From Cephalotus follicularis (lineage: Eukaryota > Streptophyta > Magnoliopsida > Oxalidales > Cephalotaceae), in the NCBI GenBank assembly GCA_001972305.1, contig BDDD01005069.1, positions 62,001 to 126,000 on the forward strand: a stretch of 64,000 bases of DNA. The letters run 5' to 3'. Under the pieces are notes generated by a model. The model was not told the DNA's origin. It was given only the letters and a program-made list of their open reading frames with translations, and did not search any database. Shown piece after piece: positions 1-11,099 of the stretch; within the stretch, counting starts at the first letter, position 1, and every line of letters begins with the position of its first letter. A program made the position numbers and the translations under genes.

Positions 1-773
1 ACACGAATTAAACTGAATTGATCGGTTTAATTATGTATCTGAGGAACATGTTTAAGGAGTGTAACCAAAACTTTCTCGAAGAAAACTATGTACACAAAAT
101 AACAATATCCTATAGTTGACGTACGTTGTGAGAACTATCTGAACTGGACAATTCATGATTCACTCCTATTGAACGAATCATGAACGGGAATCTAAGGTTT
201 CCCTTGACTTTAGTCGTAATAGATAACCGAATTCTATATACAATATATATTAGTAACATACTACTACACAAAAACAGTATATATATATCATAAATTATCT
301 ATATATATCTATTAAATCAAAAACAATATATATATAACATACTACTAATACATACTAACATACTACTAATATATATATAACAAAAAAATGGAATTTAGAA
401 CTGGAAATCGATACCTAGATTCGAATATTGGAGGTTGGATCTGGAGCTTGGAGCACTTCTTAAGCTTGCGATTGTGCTTGGAGAGCAAGGAGAGAAAGCG
501 AGCGGCGACAGGGAGAGAGGGAGAGCAGGAGCAGCGGCGGGAGGGAGGAGAGGGAGAAAAGAAAGAGAGAAAGAAAAAAAGGGAAAGTGTCAAAAATTTA
601 GGTTAAGAGCATGGGGAGGGAAATTAATGCCCTCGCCATGGCGAGGGTATGGCGAGGGTAACAGTGCCATCGCCATTCTCTTTTTAAATAAAAAAAATAA
701 AAAAATTTCTCAACTACGAGGGGATCACTTGCCCTCATCGTGCCCTCGCCATTGGACTATTTTTTTGTAATTG
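1..773 (-). mobile_element. CACTA transposon, right terminal part (rest lies left of the window)
   Basis: The first bases match the segment starting near 27101 inside the complete CACTA element at 20690-28237: both share the ACACGAATTAAACT start, then the AT-rich block, then a purine-rich block (about 475-600). It closes at 630-773 with the family's subterminal words (CCCTCGCC / GGCGAGGG) and a T-run ending TTTTTTGTAATTG, a decayed form of the TTTGTAGTG terminus. The comparison puts this end upstream of the transposase gene, which would lie outside the window. The exact last base is uncertain because the terminus has mutated, and I could not find a convincing 3 bp target duplication. Family assignment is from direct comparison with the intact ends in this window. 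Confidence 0.75.
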
Positions 774-1882
774 AGTCATCTCGGACATTAACAGGCCGTT
801 AGAGATGTCAGGAATGAGATTGGGCCTCAACGGGCCTTAGAGATCGGATTTGGGCCTTAAGGATTGCTAAATAAAGCCTTTTGGATTTGTAATGAAGGCA
901 TAACTCCATTATTCATTTCTTCTTCTCCAGGCAGGCAGTTTTCAGGAGAGTAAAGGGAGATTGGAGCTAGATTCTTGGTTGGATCTGAATTGAATTGGAG
1001 CTTGAAGGAATTAATTGAAGGCTTGTGACATAGGATTGAAGCTTGCAGAATAGATTGTTGAGCTTCAAAAGTTTGATTCAAGCTTGCATTTAAGTTAGAA
1101 TCTCCTTTATATGTTTTGAATCTCATAGAAACTAATTGAGTGAACTGAAATTGATTGTTAAATGCATACATAAACTGATTGAATGGACACATGACTGATT
1201 ATTAATGCATTTCTTAACCTCTAAGTAACTTTGCCATGTTGTGCATTTGACCTTAAAATTTCATGTGGGTTTTATAAATAGTTTTAAGTTATTTTTCATT
1301 GAATTTGCTACGAGAGAGTTGCCCACTATTTTTCCATGGTTGGTTATAGAACGAGATTCGTCTCTTAACACTATTTACAATTGTTTTACCACTGATTATT
1401 TTAAAAACTCATTTTGAAAAGGATTTTAATTGTTTTGTCGTATATCATCTTTGAACTAGTTTTACAACTGTCTTGAGCATTCTATCGTATATCAATGAAG
1501 ACTCGATCTTTCACTGATACTGTTACTCGAACACACTATGTGTGACTCATTTTGTATGATTACTGAGGGACTTTCGTCCTGTTTGAGCACACTATGGTGT
1601 CTTGCTCGCTTGATTGAGATTGTGCAGGTTTTATTGTACTGGCAGGTCTACTTGATTGTGACCTTGCATTTTAGTCTACGGACATGATGGTTCGTGACTA
1701 CTATGTTTAGCTTCAATACTCTTGGATCTGTATCAATTGACTAATTGATTGATCCATCCCTTTCTCGTGTTTGCCCTTTGCCACTTTCTTTCATAACAGA
1801 GCCAGGAATAACGGCTGGCATAGAAGTCTCTCACACGCAAGAAGATGCTGTTGCTGAATGTCACGGTTCTAAGGTGCCATGA
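774..1882. other. Intergenic or old retroelement sequence without a gene
   Basis: No coding region is supported. The stretch has phrases such as GAGCACACTATGGTGTCTTG at about 1585 that resemble long plant LTR interiors, and it may belong to the same old LTR body as 4206-6611, split by the LTR at 1883-4205. That link is an inference; no clean target duplication joins the two sides. Confidence 0.35.
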
Positions 1883-4205
1883 TGTGACACCCTGAACCAG
1901 TATGGGGTCCGTGAAGTCACTAACATAAGATAGATCATTTAATCCATAAGTTGAATACTAGTTAAAACCTACTCTATACTGCGAAAAACCATGCAAACTT
2001 AAAACTTTAACAATATGTGCATGTGTCCATTCAACATTTTTGTACATTAATGCAATACATATCATAAGTCCATAATAATCCATACGGTTCAATACAATCC
2101 ATATCATTTTTTACAAATCCTTTCGATACTTACGATAAAACATAAAGGCCATTAATCAAAACATCCTTGCATCCAAGCTTCATGCATCTGTACTATCACT
2201 CATCTCCATGTATATGACAATTGTTGCTAAGCCCTGATCCATTTGTTCCTGAACACATAGAGAAGTCCCATCCAGAAGGATGGGTCAGCCCAAAGGCCTC
2301 GTAGAAACTTAACATATATGCTAATAATATGAACAAGTATCACAGATATCAATGCATGTTACGACAATATGAATGAACAATTTAGGTTAACGAATCAATG
2401 AATATAGTCTTCTCATACCAATATATATATGGACTGTTAATCTAATCATACATTTCTATCTACCCATCTATTAGACAATCAGGCGGTTAACTAGATATTT
2501 ACATTGTCTCATACCAACCTATATAAGTAGTTAACCAAACAATCAATATCCATAAGTCTAAACACCTATGAAGGTGACACTCAGCTCAAGGTTTAGAATA
2601 TCCATTTGCATACCATAGATGGTAAGTCCAACTGGAACTAATTGCTTATGGGTAGTACCGATAAGAGCTCAACTAGTTACGGATCCACTCAACTCAAGTA
2701 ATATCAATCAATCAACCACTTTCAATAGCCCACGTAAGTCTCAAGTCTCCAAAAGTGGCATACTGCTCTAGGACGTGAACCCTTACCTCCCAAAGGTAGC
2801 ACACAGCTCTAAGGTTAGTTGCGTGGCTTCACTATACACATATATAAAATCTCCCGAATGTGGCATACAACTTTAGGGTTATACAAGTCTAAATCCCCCC
2901 GAAGGTGGCACACAGCTCAAGGGTTAGACAAAAAGTCATCTATCATTCCATTGATAGTAGCTAACCTGTGTCTCAAGTCCCCCAAAGGTGGTACACAATT
3001 TTAGGACTAGAATATCTAACCTCCCGAAAGTGGCACAGAGCTCTAAGTTAGTCATGAAGTTTGACTAGACATTAATATAGACACTCCCTTTACCCCTGCT
3101 ATACAATCTGTAAAACCTAGGAAGAAACCCAGCTATCACTTTACACGGGCCTAGAAATGGTCCCGGAAGAAAACCATTTTCAGAAAGTGCATTGGAAACA
3201 TTTGCGGAAAAACTGCCAGCATAAGCAGCGACGCATTGAGCCCGAGCCGTGACGCTTTAGCACTTAAGCATCAACAGTCAGTCTAAGCGTAAGCAGTTAA
3301 GGTAAACAGTAGGTTTTTAAACATTTTGAAGAATACCTAAGTGGCAATGCTTAAGACCAAGTGGCACGCTTAGCCAAGAGCTGTCAAAAGAAGGCAAAAC
3401 ACTGATAGTTTGTAAACAATTTCCTTTTTCAAACAAGGGCAAAGCGACAACGCTTCAGGAAAAGCGTCAGTGCTTTACCTGGCCGAACATAGGGTTCTTA
3501 GTCAAAATCTTTGTAAATCAAGTATTTCTTTCAAATCTCTTCAATCCAAGTTCAATACAAGTCCTATTAACCATTTGTATGCAATTAAAACCATTTTCAA
3601 TCCATCAAATCATTTCTTTATCAATTTTAGGTCAAAACCCCCAATATAGACCTAACTATCTAACATGAAATTTCAATCACTTTATATCCATCTAATCAGT
3701 TCATATATGTGCATAAATGTGAAATTTATAACATATTTAGGTAGATAAAGTTTCTCCCAAAGATTTGAAGCTTGAACTTGGTCCTAGGTTAAGTAAAATA
3801 AGAAAGAACTCAAGTTCTTGACCTGTAGAGCTTCAATATTGTGTCAATCAAGTCCCTGATCAATCATATACCATTTTCCTTCAATTTATCATGCTAATCA
3901 GTCAATTTCGGTGAGTTTTGAGTGTTTTTGGGTTAGAGAAAGAGAAAAAAAAAGGAGAGAGAAAAGAGAAGTGAGAAAATGAAAGTGAAAATGTGTTTAG
4001 GTCACTATTTATATGTTTCTCACTAATTCTACCCTCATGCAATATTAATACAATAAACAGACATACAATCAATCCTTATAAGTATTGGAAATACTCCAAT
4101 CAATTAATATCCATATGCACAATCATTTCTATAATATCAGTAATTACCATGCCATATGATGAAATAAATGCTAAAACGGTAAGGGGGATGTTTTAGGGCA
4201 TTATA
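1883..4205 (-). mobile_element. Probable solo LTR of a Ty3/gypsy (Tekay/Del-like) element
   Basis: The block starts TGTGACACCCTGAACC and ends GGGATGTTTTAGGGCATTAT. On the minus strand it therefore runs from a TAATGCCCTAAAACATCCC start to a GGGTGTCACA end, the pattern of long LTRs of Tekay/Del-like chromoviruses. It carries two internal repeat arrays, a purine-rich tract near 3950 and no open reading frame of note. About 2.3 kb fits a long LTR standing alone. The flanking 5-mers (CATGA and GATCA) do not match, so either the ends are slightly off or it arose by exchange between elements. It is an old fossil; age cannot be estimated without a partner LTR. Confidence 0.5.
2566..3053. repeat. Degenerate tandem array, unit about 35 bp in irregular spacing
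   Basis: At least six, probably seven, copies of a word like CCCGAAGGTGGCACACAGCT followed by ..AGGGTTAG occur at about 2566, 2747, 2787, 2850, 2896, 2977 and 3021, spaced 35-80 bp apart. They lie inside the LTR at 1883-4205. Such minisatellites are common in long gypsy LTRs. They produce small spurious ORFs (for example 2819-3004) that are not genes. Confidence 0.7.
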
Positions 4206-4672
4206 GATCAAATATATTAGAGTGACCTTAGTGACTCCTAGTCAGGCATGCTTGGCGTTGGAATCCATTCAACTGTTACCTGTGATTAGATAGTTACAAG
4301 CCTTAATAGTTTTTACTGATTGATTAACTTCATTATGTAGTTGCGTTTCTATTGAGCTGATCCATAAAAAACTATACCTAACTGTGTTTCTATTGGGATG
4401 ATCCATAGATAGTTAGGAGACTTAGTTGGGTATTCCTTGGATTGATCCAAGATAGCTAAGTCAATCTAACTGCATATTCCTAAAGATCCAAGACAGTTAG
4501 ATCACCGTCTAGTCGCGTTCTATTGGGTTGATCCATAGACGACTAGATCACCTAACCTACCATTTTTGAAAGACTTCCTTCCGTGGGTTAGATGCACTAT
4601 ACCAATACTGAAGGCCATTAAGCTCTATAGATTTTTTGAGTGACTTCGCACACTTATACTGAATTGTCTAAT
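3865..4672. repeat. Tandem duplication, copy A
   Basis: This segment is repeated almost unchanged at 4917-5718. It covers the last about 340 bp of the 1883-4205 LTR plus 470 bp beyond it, so the duplication took place after that LTR was in place. The part beyond the LTR contains repeated phrases of the form GCGTTTCTATTGGG..TGATCCATAGA. Confidence 0.85.
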
Positions 4673-4868
4673 TGTAACACCCCGCGCCCGCAGGGCGGAC
4701 ATGTGGCATTACACTCAATCCAATACACAAAACAATGGTCGGGACTAGCAATATAAAAATGCGGAAAACTTAAAACTTTACAATACATAACACTTGCGGA
4801 AGATACAATGAACAGAATAGAGCGTAGCAATCCGTGTCTCGGGGAGACTTGGGGTTCGAGGTGTTACA
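4673..4868. repeat. LTR-end-like fragment between the duplicated copies
   Basis: The segment starts TGTAACACCCCGCGCCCG and ends GGTGTTACA, an inverted pair typical of gypsy LTR termini. Its right part (4809-4916) recurs at 6263-6370, but its left 136 bp do not: at the matching place after copy B there are 544 other bases (5719-6262). It therefore marks where the two duplicate units differ. Confidence 0.5.
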
Positions 4869-4916
4869 CATATACCGTATTTGATTTCCATTGATTTGTA
4901 TTTGTTGTGAGCGAGA

Positions 4917-5718
4917 CATATACCATTTTCCTTCAATTTCTCATGCTAATCAGTCAATTTGGGTGAGTTTTGAGTGTTTTTGGGTTAGAGAGAGAGAAAA
5001 AAAATAGGAGAGAGAAGTGAGAAAATTAAAGTGAAAATGTGTTTAGGTCGCTATTTATATGTTTCTCACTAATTCTACCCTCATGCAATATTAATACAAT
5101 AAACAGACATAAAATCAATCTATATGAGTGTTGGACATACTCCACTCAATTAATATCCATATGCACAATCATTTCTATAATATAAGTAATTACCATGCCA
5201 TATGATGCAATAAATGCTAAAACGGGAAGGGGGATGTTTTAGGGCATTATAGATCAAATCTATTGGAGTGACCTTAGTGACTCCTAGTCATGCAAGCTTG
5301 GCGTTGGAGTCCATTCAACTGTTACTTGTGATTAGATAGTTACCAGCCTTAACAACTTATACTGATTGATTAACTTCAGTATGTAGTTGCGTTTCTATTG
5401 AGTTGATCCATAAACAACTATACCTAACTGCGTTTCTATTGGGATGATCCATAGATAGTTAGGAGACTTAGTTGGGTATTCCTTGGATTGATCCAAGAAA
5501 GCTAAGTCAATCTAAATGCGTATTCCTAAAGATCCAAGAAAGTTAGATTACCGTATAGTCGCGTTCTATTGGGTTGATCCATAAACGACTAGATCACCTA
5601 ACCTACCCTTTTTGAAGGACTTCCTTACGTGGGTTAAATGCACTATACCAATACTGAAGGCCATTAAGCTCTATAGATTTTTTGAGTAACTTCGCACACT
5701 TATACTGAATTGTCTAAT
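4917..5718. repeat. Tandem duplication, copy B
   Basis: Second copy of 3865-4672, about 95% identical by eye and in the same orientation. The full repeat unit seems to be about 1.45 kb (4917-6370), since 6263-6370 again matches 4809-4916. Confidence 0.85.
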
Positions 5719-5819
5719 GGATGATTGGATATGATTGTACTGTTTAGGTCTTATTGCATATGCATCCGCTATGGGACAGTTGTCATATGGGTAATGATCA
5801 CATTGGCCTTTATGTCATG

Positions 5820-5898
<79 letters not shown>

Positions 5899-6611
5899 GT
5901 ACACATCACTGCATATACGGTTTTCTATCAGCTTCATTGGCTGACCCATTTATGGGTTGTGCATTGGACAGAGAACAGATCGGTCAGAGATGGACAGTAG
6001 TTGATGGGACAGAGAGACAAGAAGAACCATATCTTCTTGAAGACAAAGACTATTGTAACTATATTCATATTTGTAATGAGAACTAACAGAACCCTTTATT
6101 GTATTAATGCTGTTACCTATGTATGATAGCATGTACTACCAGTTGTTGATCTATTAAGATTTTGAATGGAACTGATTTAACGTTTTTTGCATATTGTATG
6201 ATTGTTATAATGCTTTAAATTATAGCGTATTTCTCAGTAAGTATGCTAGGTAAAGGGCTGACTGAACAGAATAGAGCGTAGCAATCCGTGTCTCGGGGAG
6301 ACTTGGGATTCGGAGTGTTACACATATACTGTATTTGTTTTCCATTGATTTGTATTCGTTGTGAGCGAGACATATTATTGATTATATTTATTTAGTATGT
6401 CAGGCTTTGATTCGTATTCAGTATGGATAGTGTCAGATGATTATTGCTTATCAGCATGAGTGTATTTCATATTGTGTTAATTTAATTGAATGGATTTTGG
6501 CACAGGGTTATATAGATTCAAGTTTTTAAGTTTCTGCATTTTGATGGACTTATCTACTAGTATTGGACTTGGTTGCGACTTGGGCTCGCCCGTCAGACAC
6601 GTGGCATGACA
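5719..6611. other. Old LTR-like sequence, no gene
   Basis: No coding region is supported; small ORFs here come from the dinucleotide tract. The stretch ends GACACGTGGCATGACA at 6611, a phrase resembling the 3' end of a long Tekay/Del-like LTR, which suggests that 4206-6611 is LTR-derived. The start of such an LTR was not identified. Confidence 0.35.
5822..5898. repeat. Microsatellite: (CG)n-(CA)n-(TA)n alternating purine-pyrimidine tract
   Basis: About 77 bp of alternating purine and pyrimidine: a short GCGCGC core, about 25 CA units, then nine AT units. Two overlapping ORFs through it encode histidine-threonine runs and are not genes. Confidence 0.95.
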
Positions 6612-8063
6612 TTATGTCTCTCTAATTTGTTTTTGTTTTTTTCTTTAATGAAAAACCCTTTCAAACACATGTCAAATTGGGTGGATGATTATAAGGTAGA
6701 CATTGGGAATGTAAAGATGCCAATCCATTAAGTTTGAGTGATTCAAATCAATATCAACCATGGAAAACAAACCATTCACTAACCTAAAAGTATCCATGCG
6801 GGCCTTTAATTCATCTGGAATTGATTTTGCTAAAGCAAAAATATTCTCATCCACTACTTTGATGATGTGGTTAAATAAGAATCCTTAAATAGATGATTTT
6901 TAATGATATAGATTTGATCACATCATTACAGTAATTGATAAAAATATTTTTGTTTTGACAAAATTACTTCCGTGTTGATCATAACACAAATGTGTAATAA
7001 AGGTACATTTGTAATAAATATTGACTATAAATAGAGGTTGACTATATTGAATACATTTTGTAATAATAACAAATCAATTAAACTCACGCAACACAAATAA
7101 CTGAAGTACTTTTGTAATGTGTGGTTGGCTAGCTATTCTATATCAAGGACGGCCGGTCGAGAAATCTCACGAAACCTACAAACATTGAACTACAAAAATT
7201 GACAAGAATCATTTAAAGATAATGTAATACTTGCATACATCAATCAATCTTCGTTACATTGATTAGATTTTTTTTCATTTTATGTTTTTCAATTTATTTT
7301 TCTTATGTTATATATGTTGAATTCTTATATAATATATATATGCATAGTCCTTATAGATTATTTATTTAATTATGTGAGTACATCATCATTGTGTTATTAG
7401 TCTATATTGATGATCAGCACCAACACCGTATCAAAACAGTATTATTTAGCAAGGAAAGTACTCTAATCTAGTGATTATTTGAGGTCAACATGGTTTTGAA
7501 AGGAAGTGAACATCATTTTGAAAGGAATAAATCATAGAGAGGATTTTTAAAGTAATAAATCTTGTAGAGTCTATATCTAAAATTCCACGTTTGTGAAAGA
7601 TACGCACTGAATGCTCTTTTGGAAGTCATAGCATTTAGTTTCTTAAAACCTACTACCAACCCCTGCCAGCCAAACTGTATGAGATCTCGGATTTTTTTTG
7701 TTTTATTTTGTATTTGTCCTCTTTAAGTCATGCTGGTCACGTATATTTAGTATAGCCTCACAGCTATCGATAGTATCAATATTCACCACACAATTGGAGA
7801 AGTCCCAATCTGGATATATGCAGTGGACCATATTTAATATAACCACGCGGGTGACATGATGCCATTCATATATGCATTTGCCTTTCAAGTTGTCTTGATA
7901 TTAATGATGCTGCTCCATATCACTAAATTAGTTAAGCCAATGTGTCCATATTATATGAGTATATTTCTAGAGGTTTTGGAATTAAAAAACTCTCACTTAA
8001 CTCTCACCTCGCACAACAAAATTACTAAAGTTTAGGACAAGTAAAACTATTATAACAATAAAG
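6612..8063. other. AT-rich intergenic stretch
   Basis: No gene is supported. A TATA-like word sits in GACTATAAATAGAGG at about 7024-7038, followed by leader-like sequence, which could be part of an unrecognised LTR, but no termini or target duplication were found. Confidence 0.4.
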
Positions 8064-8260
8064 GTTAATAGGTAATTTATATATCGAACTTGTAATAAAA
8101 GTATAAGTTGTACTATGAACTCACTTTCGAAACAATCAAGTGATCTAAATTTAAAAATCATAGAAATTAAAAGAAGATGTTAGTTTATCAATGACGACGG
8201 ATGAGTTCATGATGCAACTTACACTTTTGTTATAATTTAGGATACAAATTACCTATTAAC
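8064..8260. mobile_element. MITE-like inverted-repeat element (about 197 bp)
   Basis: The ends form a long inverted repeat: GTTAATAGGTAATTT at 8064-8078 pairs with AAATTACCTATTAAC at 8246-8260, and pairing continues inward with mismatches through AAGTATAAGTTG (near 8100) and CAACTTACACTTTT (near 8215). There is no coding capacity. A third partial copy of the arm, in direct orientation, lies at about 8380-8415. The outer TTAA on both sides could be target duplication or part of the terminal repeat, so the superfamily is undecided. Confidence 0.6.
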
Positions 8261-8639
8261 AAATCATTTAATTTAAATGTGTGTCCACCATGTAATAACT
8301 TAACAGTCCTAACGGCAGTCCTTTAATTTCTATAATTTTGAAAGTTTGGTCTCATAATTACACCGAAAATAAGTTAAATGTGCAACTTACACTTTTATTA
8401 GTGGAGTGCAAATTATCTATTTACTCTAAAAATTATGGGGAAATCACAAATTTATCTAAATTATAGGATTAAAACTGTGACAATATATGAGGTTCGATTC
8501 TCGTAACAAAATTGACTTTATGTAAAATATTATTTTATCTTTGACGGGTTCATATCCGTGAAATATGATAACCATAAAAATTACAAGATCTAGATTATGC
8601 CCAGGAGTTTGGTTATTTGACAGAAACTACAGCTACACA
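8261..8639. other. AT-rich intergenic stretch
   Basis: No gene is supported. It holds the extra inverted-repeat arm near 8380 and nothing else I recognise. Confidence 0.4.
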
Positions 8640-9477
8640 TTACGGGCGTTTCGCTTGTAAAATCTTTCAAGATTTTTTTAGAATATTGAAAGATAGTATA
8701 CATGACATACTTGAAAGATGGTATATGACAACAAAACGCTAACCATATGGAAAATTGAAAAGCACGTATCCAAGACCATTAAAGTATTCCACAATAGATT
8801 GACAATAAAATATATAAGGAGGAAATTAATCATAATTGTTATAATTTTTAATTTAAGCACTTGTCACCTATAAATATTTGGACTCTTGATTTATATTCTA
8901 CAAATCTAATAGTAGAAAGTGATGGTTTTGTTCAGACTTGATCTTCAATTCCAAAAACATGTTAGTAAAGATGAGTCTAACAAATATCTAAAGTGGATAA
9001 GCCATTTAAATACCTAACCGATATGAGATATGTTCTAATCTCAACACCCGTCTTGACGGACAATCATATAGTAGGCTAACAGTGAAAAGATTTGATAATG
9101 CATAGTTCTGATATTATATTAAGACTTGATTTTTAACCACCAAAAAATACGTGTAAAGAAAAAGAGCATCTGAAGTGGACAAGTCCAATACTTAACCGAT
9201 ATAGGATAAGTAATAATCTAAATAGTTTTATTTATGTAGATCATAGCACCACATAGCCTTTTGTCTACTTTTTCGATGTCTGGAGTGTGGAGTTCACATA
9301 CCTGAGGTTTAGGATCTAGGGCATGCCCATAAAGTGGTTAAAGTCCGAATCAATTACTTGGTTGCCCAAAAAAGAGCTTGACTATCTTTTATTATGTCAT
9401 CAACACTTAAAATATTTAGTTGTTATGATATATGATTAGCTTAAAAATTATTATACATAATTTATATAGATAGATTA
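8640..9477. repeat. KCS 3'-flank duplication, copy 1, first part
   Basis: This DNA is collinear with 30640-31760, which lies downstream of the KCS gene. Shared landmarks in the same order include GAAAAGCA..ACAA..ATTAAAG.A.TCCACAA (about 8756 and 30731) and the pair AAGTGGACAAG / ATACTTAACCGATATAGG (about 9173) against AGGTGGACAAG / TACCTAACCAATATAAG (about 31680). Copy 1 is interrupted by the gypsy element starting at 9478 and resumes at 18186. Identity is clearly lower than in recent repeats (perhaps 70%), so the duplication is old. No coding region lies here. Confidence 0.7.
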
Positions 9478-9708
9478 TGATACGTGTCAGACCCAGGACA
9501 GCACAGATGGCTTGAATGGCCATATCAGCAAAGTCTCAATAGATTCTAGAATCAACCAGCCACGTAAGGGAATAAGAATGAAACATAAACCAATCAAGCT
9601 GGCAAATTATGTGAGCTTGCAAAACAAGGAAAAAATAACTGCCAAAGAAGAATAGAAAAGGGGGAAGAAGGATTGTCACATTGTGTGCGTGATTATACTG
9701 ATTCCTTT

Positions 9709-9745
<37 letters not shown>

Positions 9746-9932
9746 TCTCTTTCTTTCTTCTCATTCGCTTCTCACCATTCTCTTACTCTATTGAGGTAGC
9801 TACCCTCTTCCAGTAGCATAATATTTCATATTCCAGTTGAATCAGAGAATATCAACCGAAGTACTTCCTTAAATACATTGTGTAATGAGTACTGTTGATT
9901 CTATGTTGACATCATTCTATGAAGAGCTATCA
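9478..9932 (+). repeat. 5' LTR of the gypsy element (455 bp)
   Basis: Begins TGATACGTGTCAGACCC, ends GAGCTATCA, and matches the split 3' LTR at 15091-15209 plus 17879-18185. It contains a (CT)n run at 9711-9743. Confidence 0.85.
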
Positions 9933-10186
9933 TTTGGTGCTCTTCTTGACCTTCCACCATGGCCGATGAAACTCGCTTCAAGGTGCTTAATGACACAATG
10001 AAAGCCTTTTCCAAATCGACCACACCTCATGGTAACCGCATGGACTCCCTTCAATCGACCATCAACAAATAACAACATGCTATCTCTGAGCTCGTTCTTG
10101 GCCTAACAGCCATGGATGGGCGTCTAGAGCAAGCCCTTGGTAGGAGTTCATCTCCTACGGAATTTGGATCTCACCTGGGTTCCTCC

Positions 10187-11099
10187 CACTACTAAAAAAC
10201 AGGCCAACGACGAGGGCACTTCCCCTCGCCATCCCCTCGCCGTTGAGTCAACAGCGAGGGGACGCCACCCTCGCCAAATCCCTCATCGCCAGCCCTTACG
10301 GCGAGGGCATGGCGAGGGTGTAGCGAGGGTGGAGTCCCCTCGCCATCAACTGCCCTCGCCACGGAGAGGGTATGTCTAGGGCAAGATCCTCTCACCATAA
10401 TGCCCTCGCCATAGCGAGGGTAGGCACTTACCCTCGGTATATCCTCGCCATGGCGAGGGCATTGCTAGGGCAACATCCCCTCGCTGTCATCTCCTCGAAC
10501 TACTTAACTCCTCGCCACCCTCTCGTGTATGTTTGCTACAGAATTCCCTCACCTAGCCCTCGCTATGCCCTCGCCATGCCCTCGCAATTCTGCAGATTTT
10601 GCTGATGGAACTATTAGCAGAATCTATACCCTAAACTCCAAGCAAAACCAGCAATTCATTTCAGCAGCAGCCACAATAAAAGTTTATATTTCATAATTCT
10701 CAGCAGTAGACACATTTCATTAATTCATAACAAACAAAACAATGTAAATTAGCTTTGTCAGCATATATATAAAAAGGGTAATGTGTCAAATACGTTTACA
10801 GACAGTGTTAGAATATGTCAAATACAACAAACTACAACTTGTCATCGCTATCGTTTGAGTCTAGGGTTGCCTCGAAGGGGGGTGCCGAGTCCGCAGCGAA
10901 CTCTGATCAGATGGTGCGTGTGTGGACTGAGACCCAATGTACTGCGACATTTGAGCCATCAAAGCCTGCAACGTCGACTCCATCCGGTCCATTGGCTTTT
11001 GCATGGCTGAGTCTCCGTTCGGCCTTGGGCCGGTCTGTGTTGCCTGTGAACAGAATGGGCGACTCTGAATTCCCACTCCCGACTAAGGGTTTAGTAGTG
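10187..11099 (-). mobile_element. Non-autonomous CACTA transposon, deletion derivative (913 bp)
   Basis: Starts CACTACTAAAAAAC and ends GGGTTTAGTAGTG, so the outer ten bases are a perfect inverted pair. The flanking triplets are TCC and TTC, consistent with a 3 bp target duplication carrying one mutation. It lies inside the gag region of the gypsy element. Bases 10187-10620 match the left end of the autonomous element at 20690-21125, dense with GGCGAGGG / CCCTCGCC words; 10626 to about 11080 matches 21130-21620, the 3' end of the second CACTA gene. The whole transposase gene and nearly all of the right end are missing, so it could have moved only with help. An ORF at 10815-11393 runs from this element into the host gag region and is a chance fusion. 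Confidence 0.88.

Noticed and set aside
2566-3480. CRISPR-like array
   Set aside because: Repeats are degenerate, unevenly spaced, and lie in a plant LTR.
1883-4205. Claim of a perfect target duplication around this LTR
   Set aside because: The flanking 5-mers CATGA and GATCA differ at two positions, so the duplication is not supported.
5725-6086. His/Thr-repeat protein ORFs
   Set aside because: Translation of the CA microsatellite.
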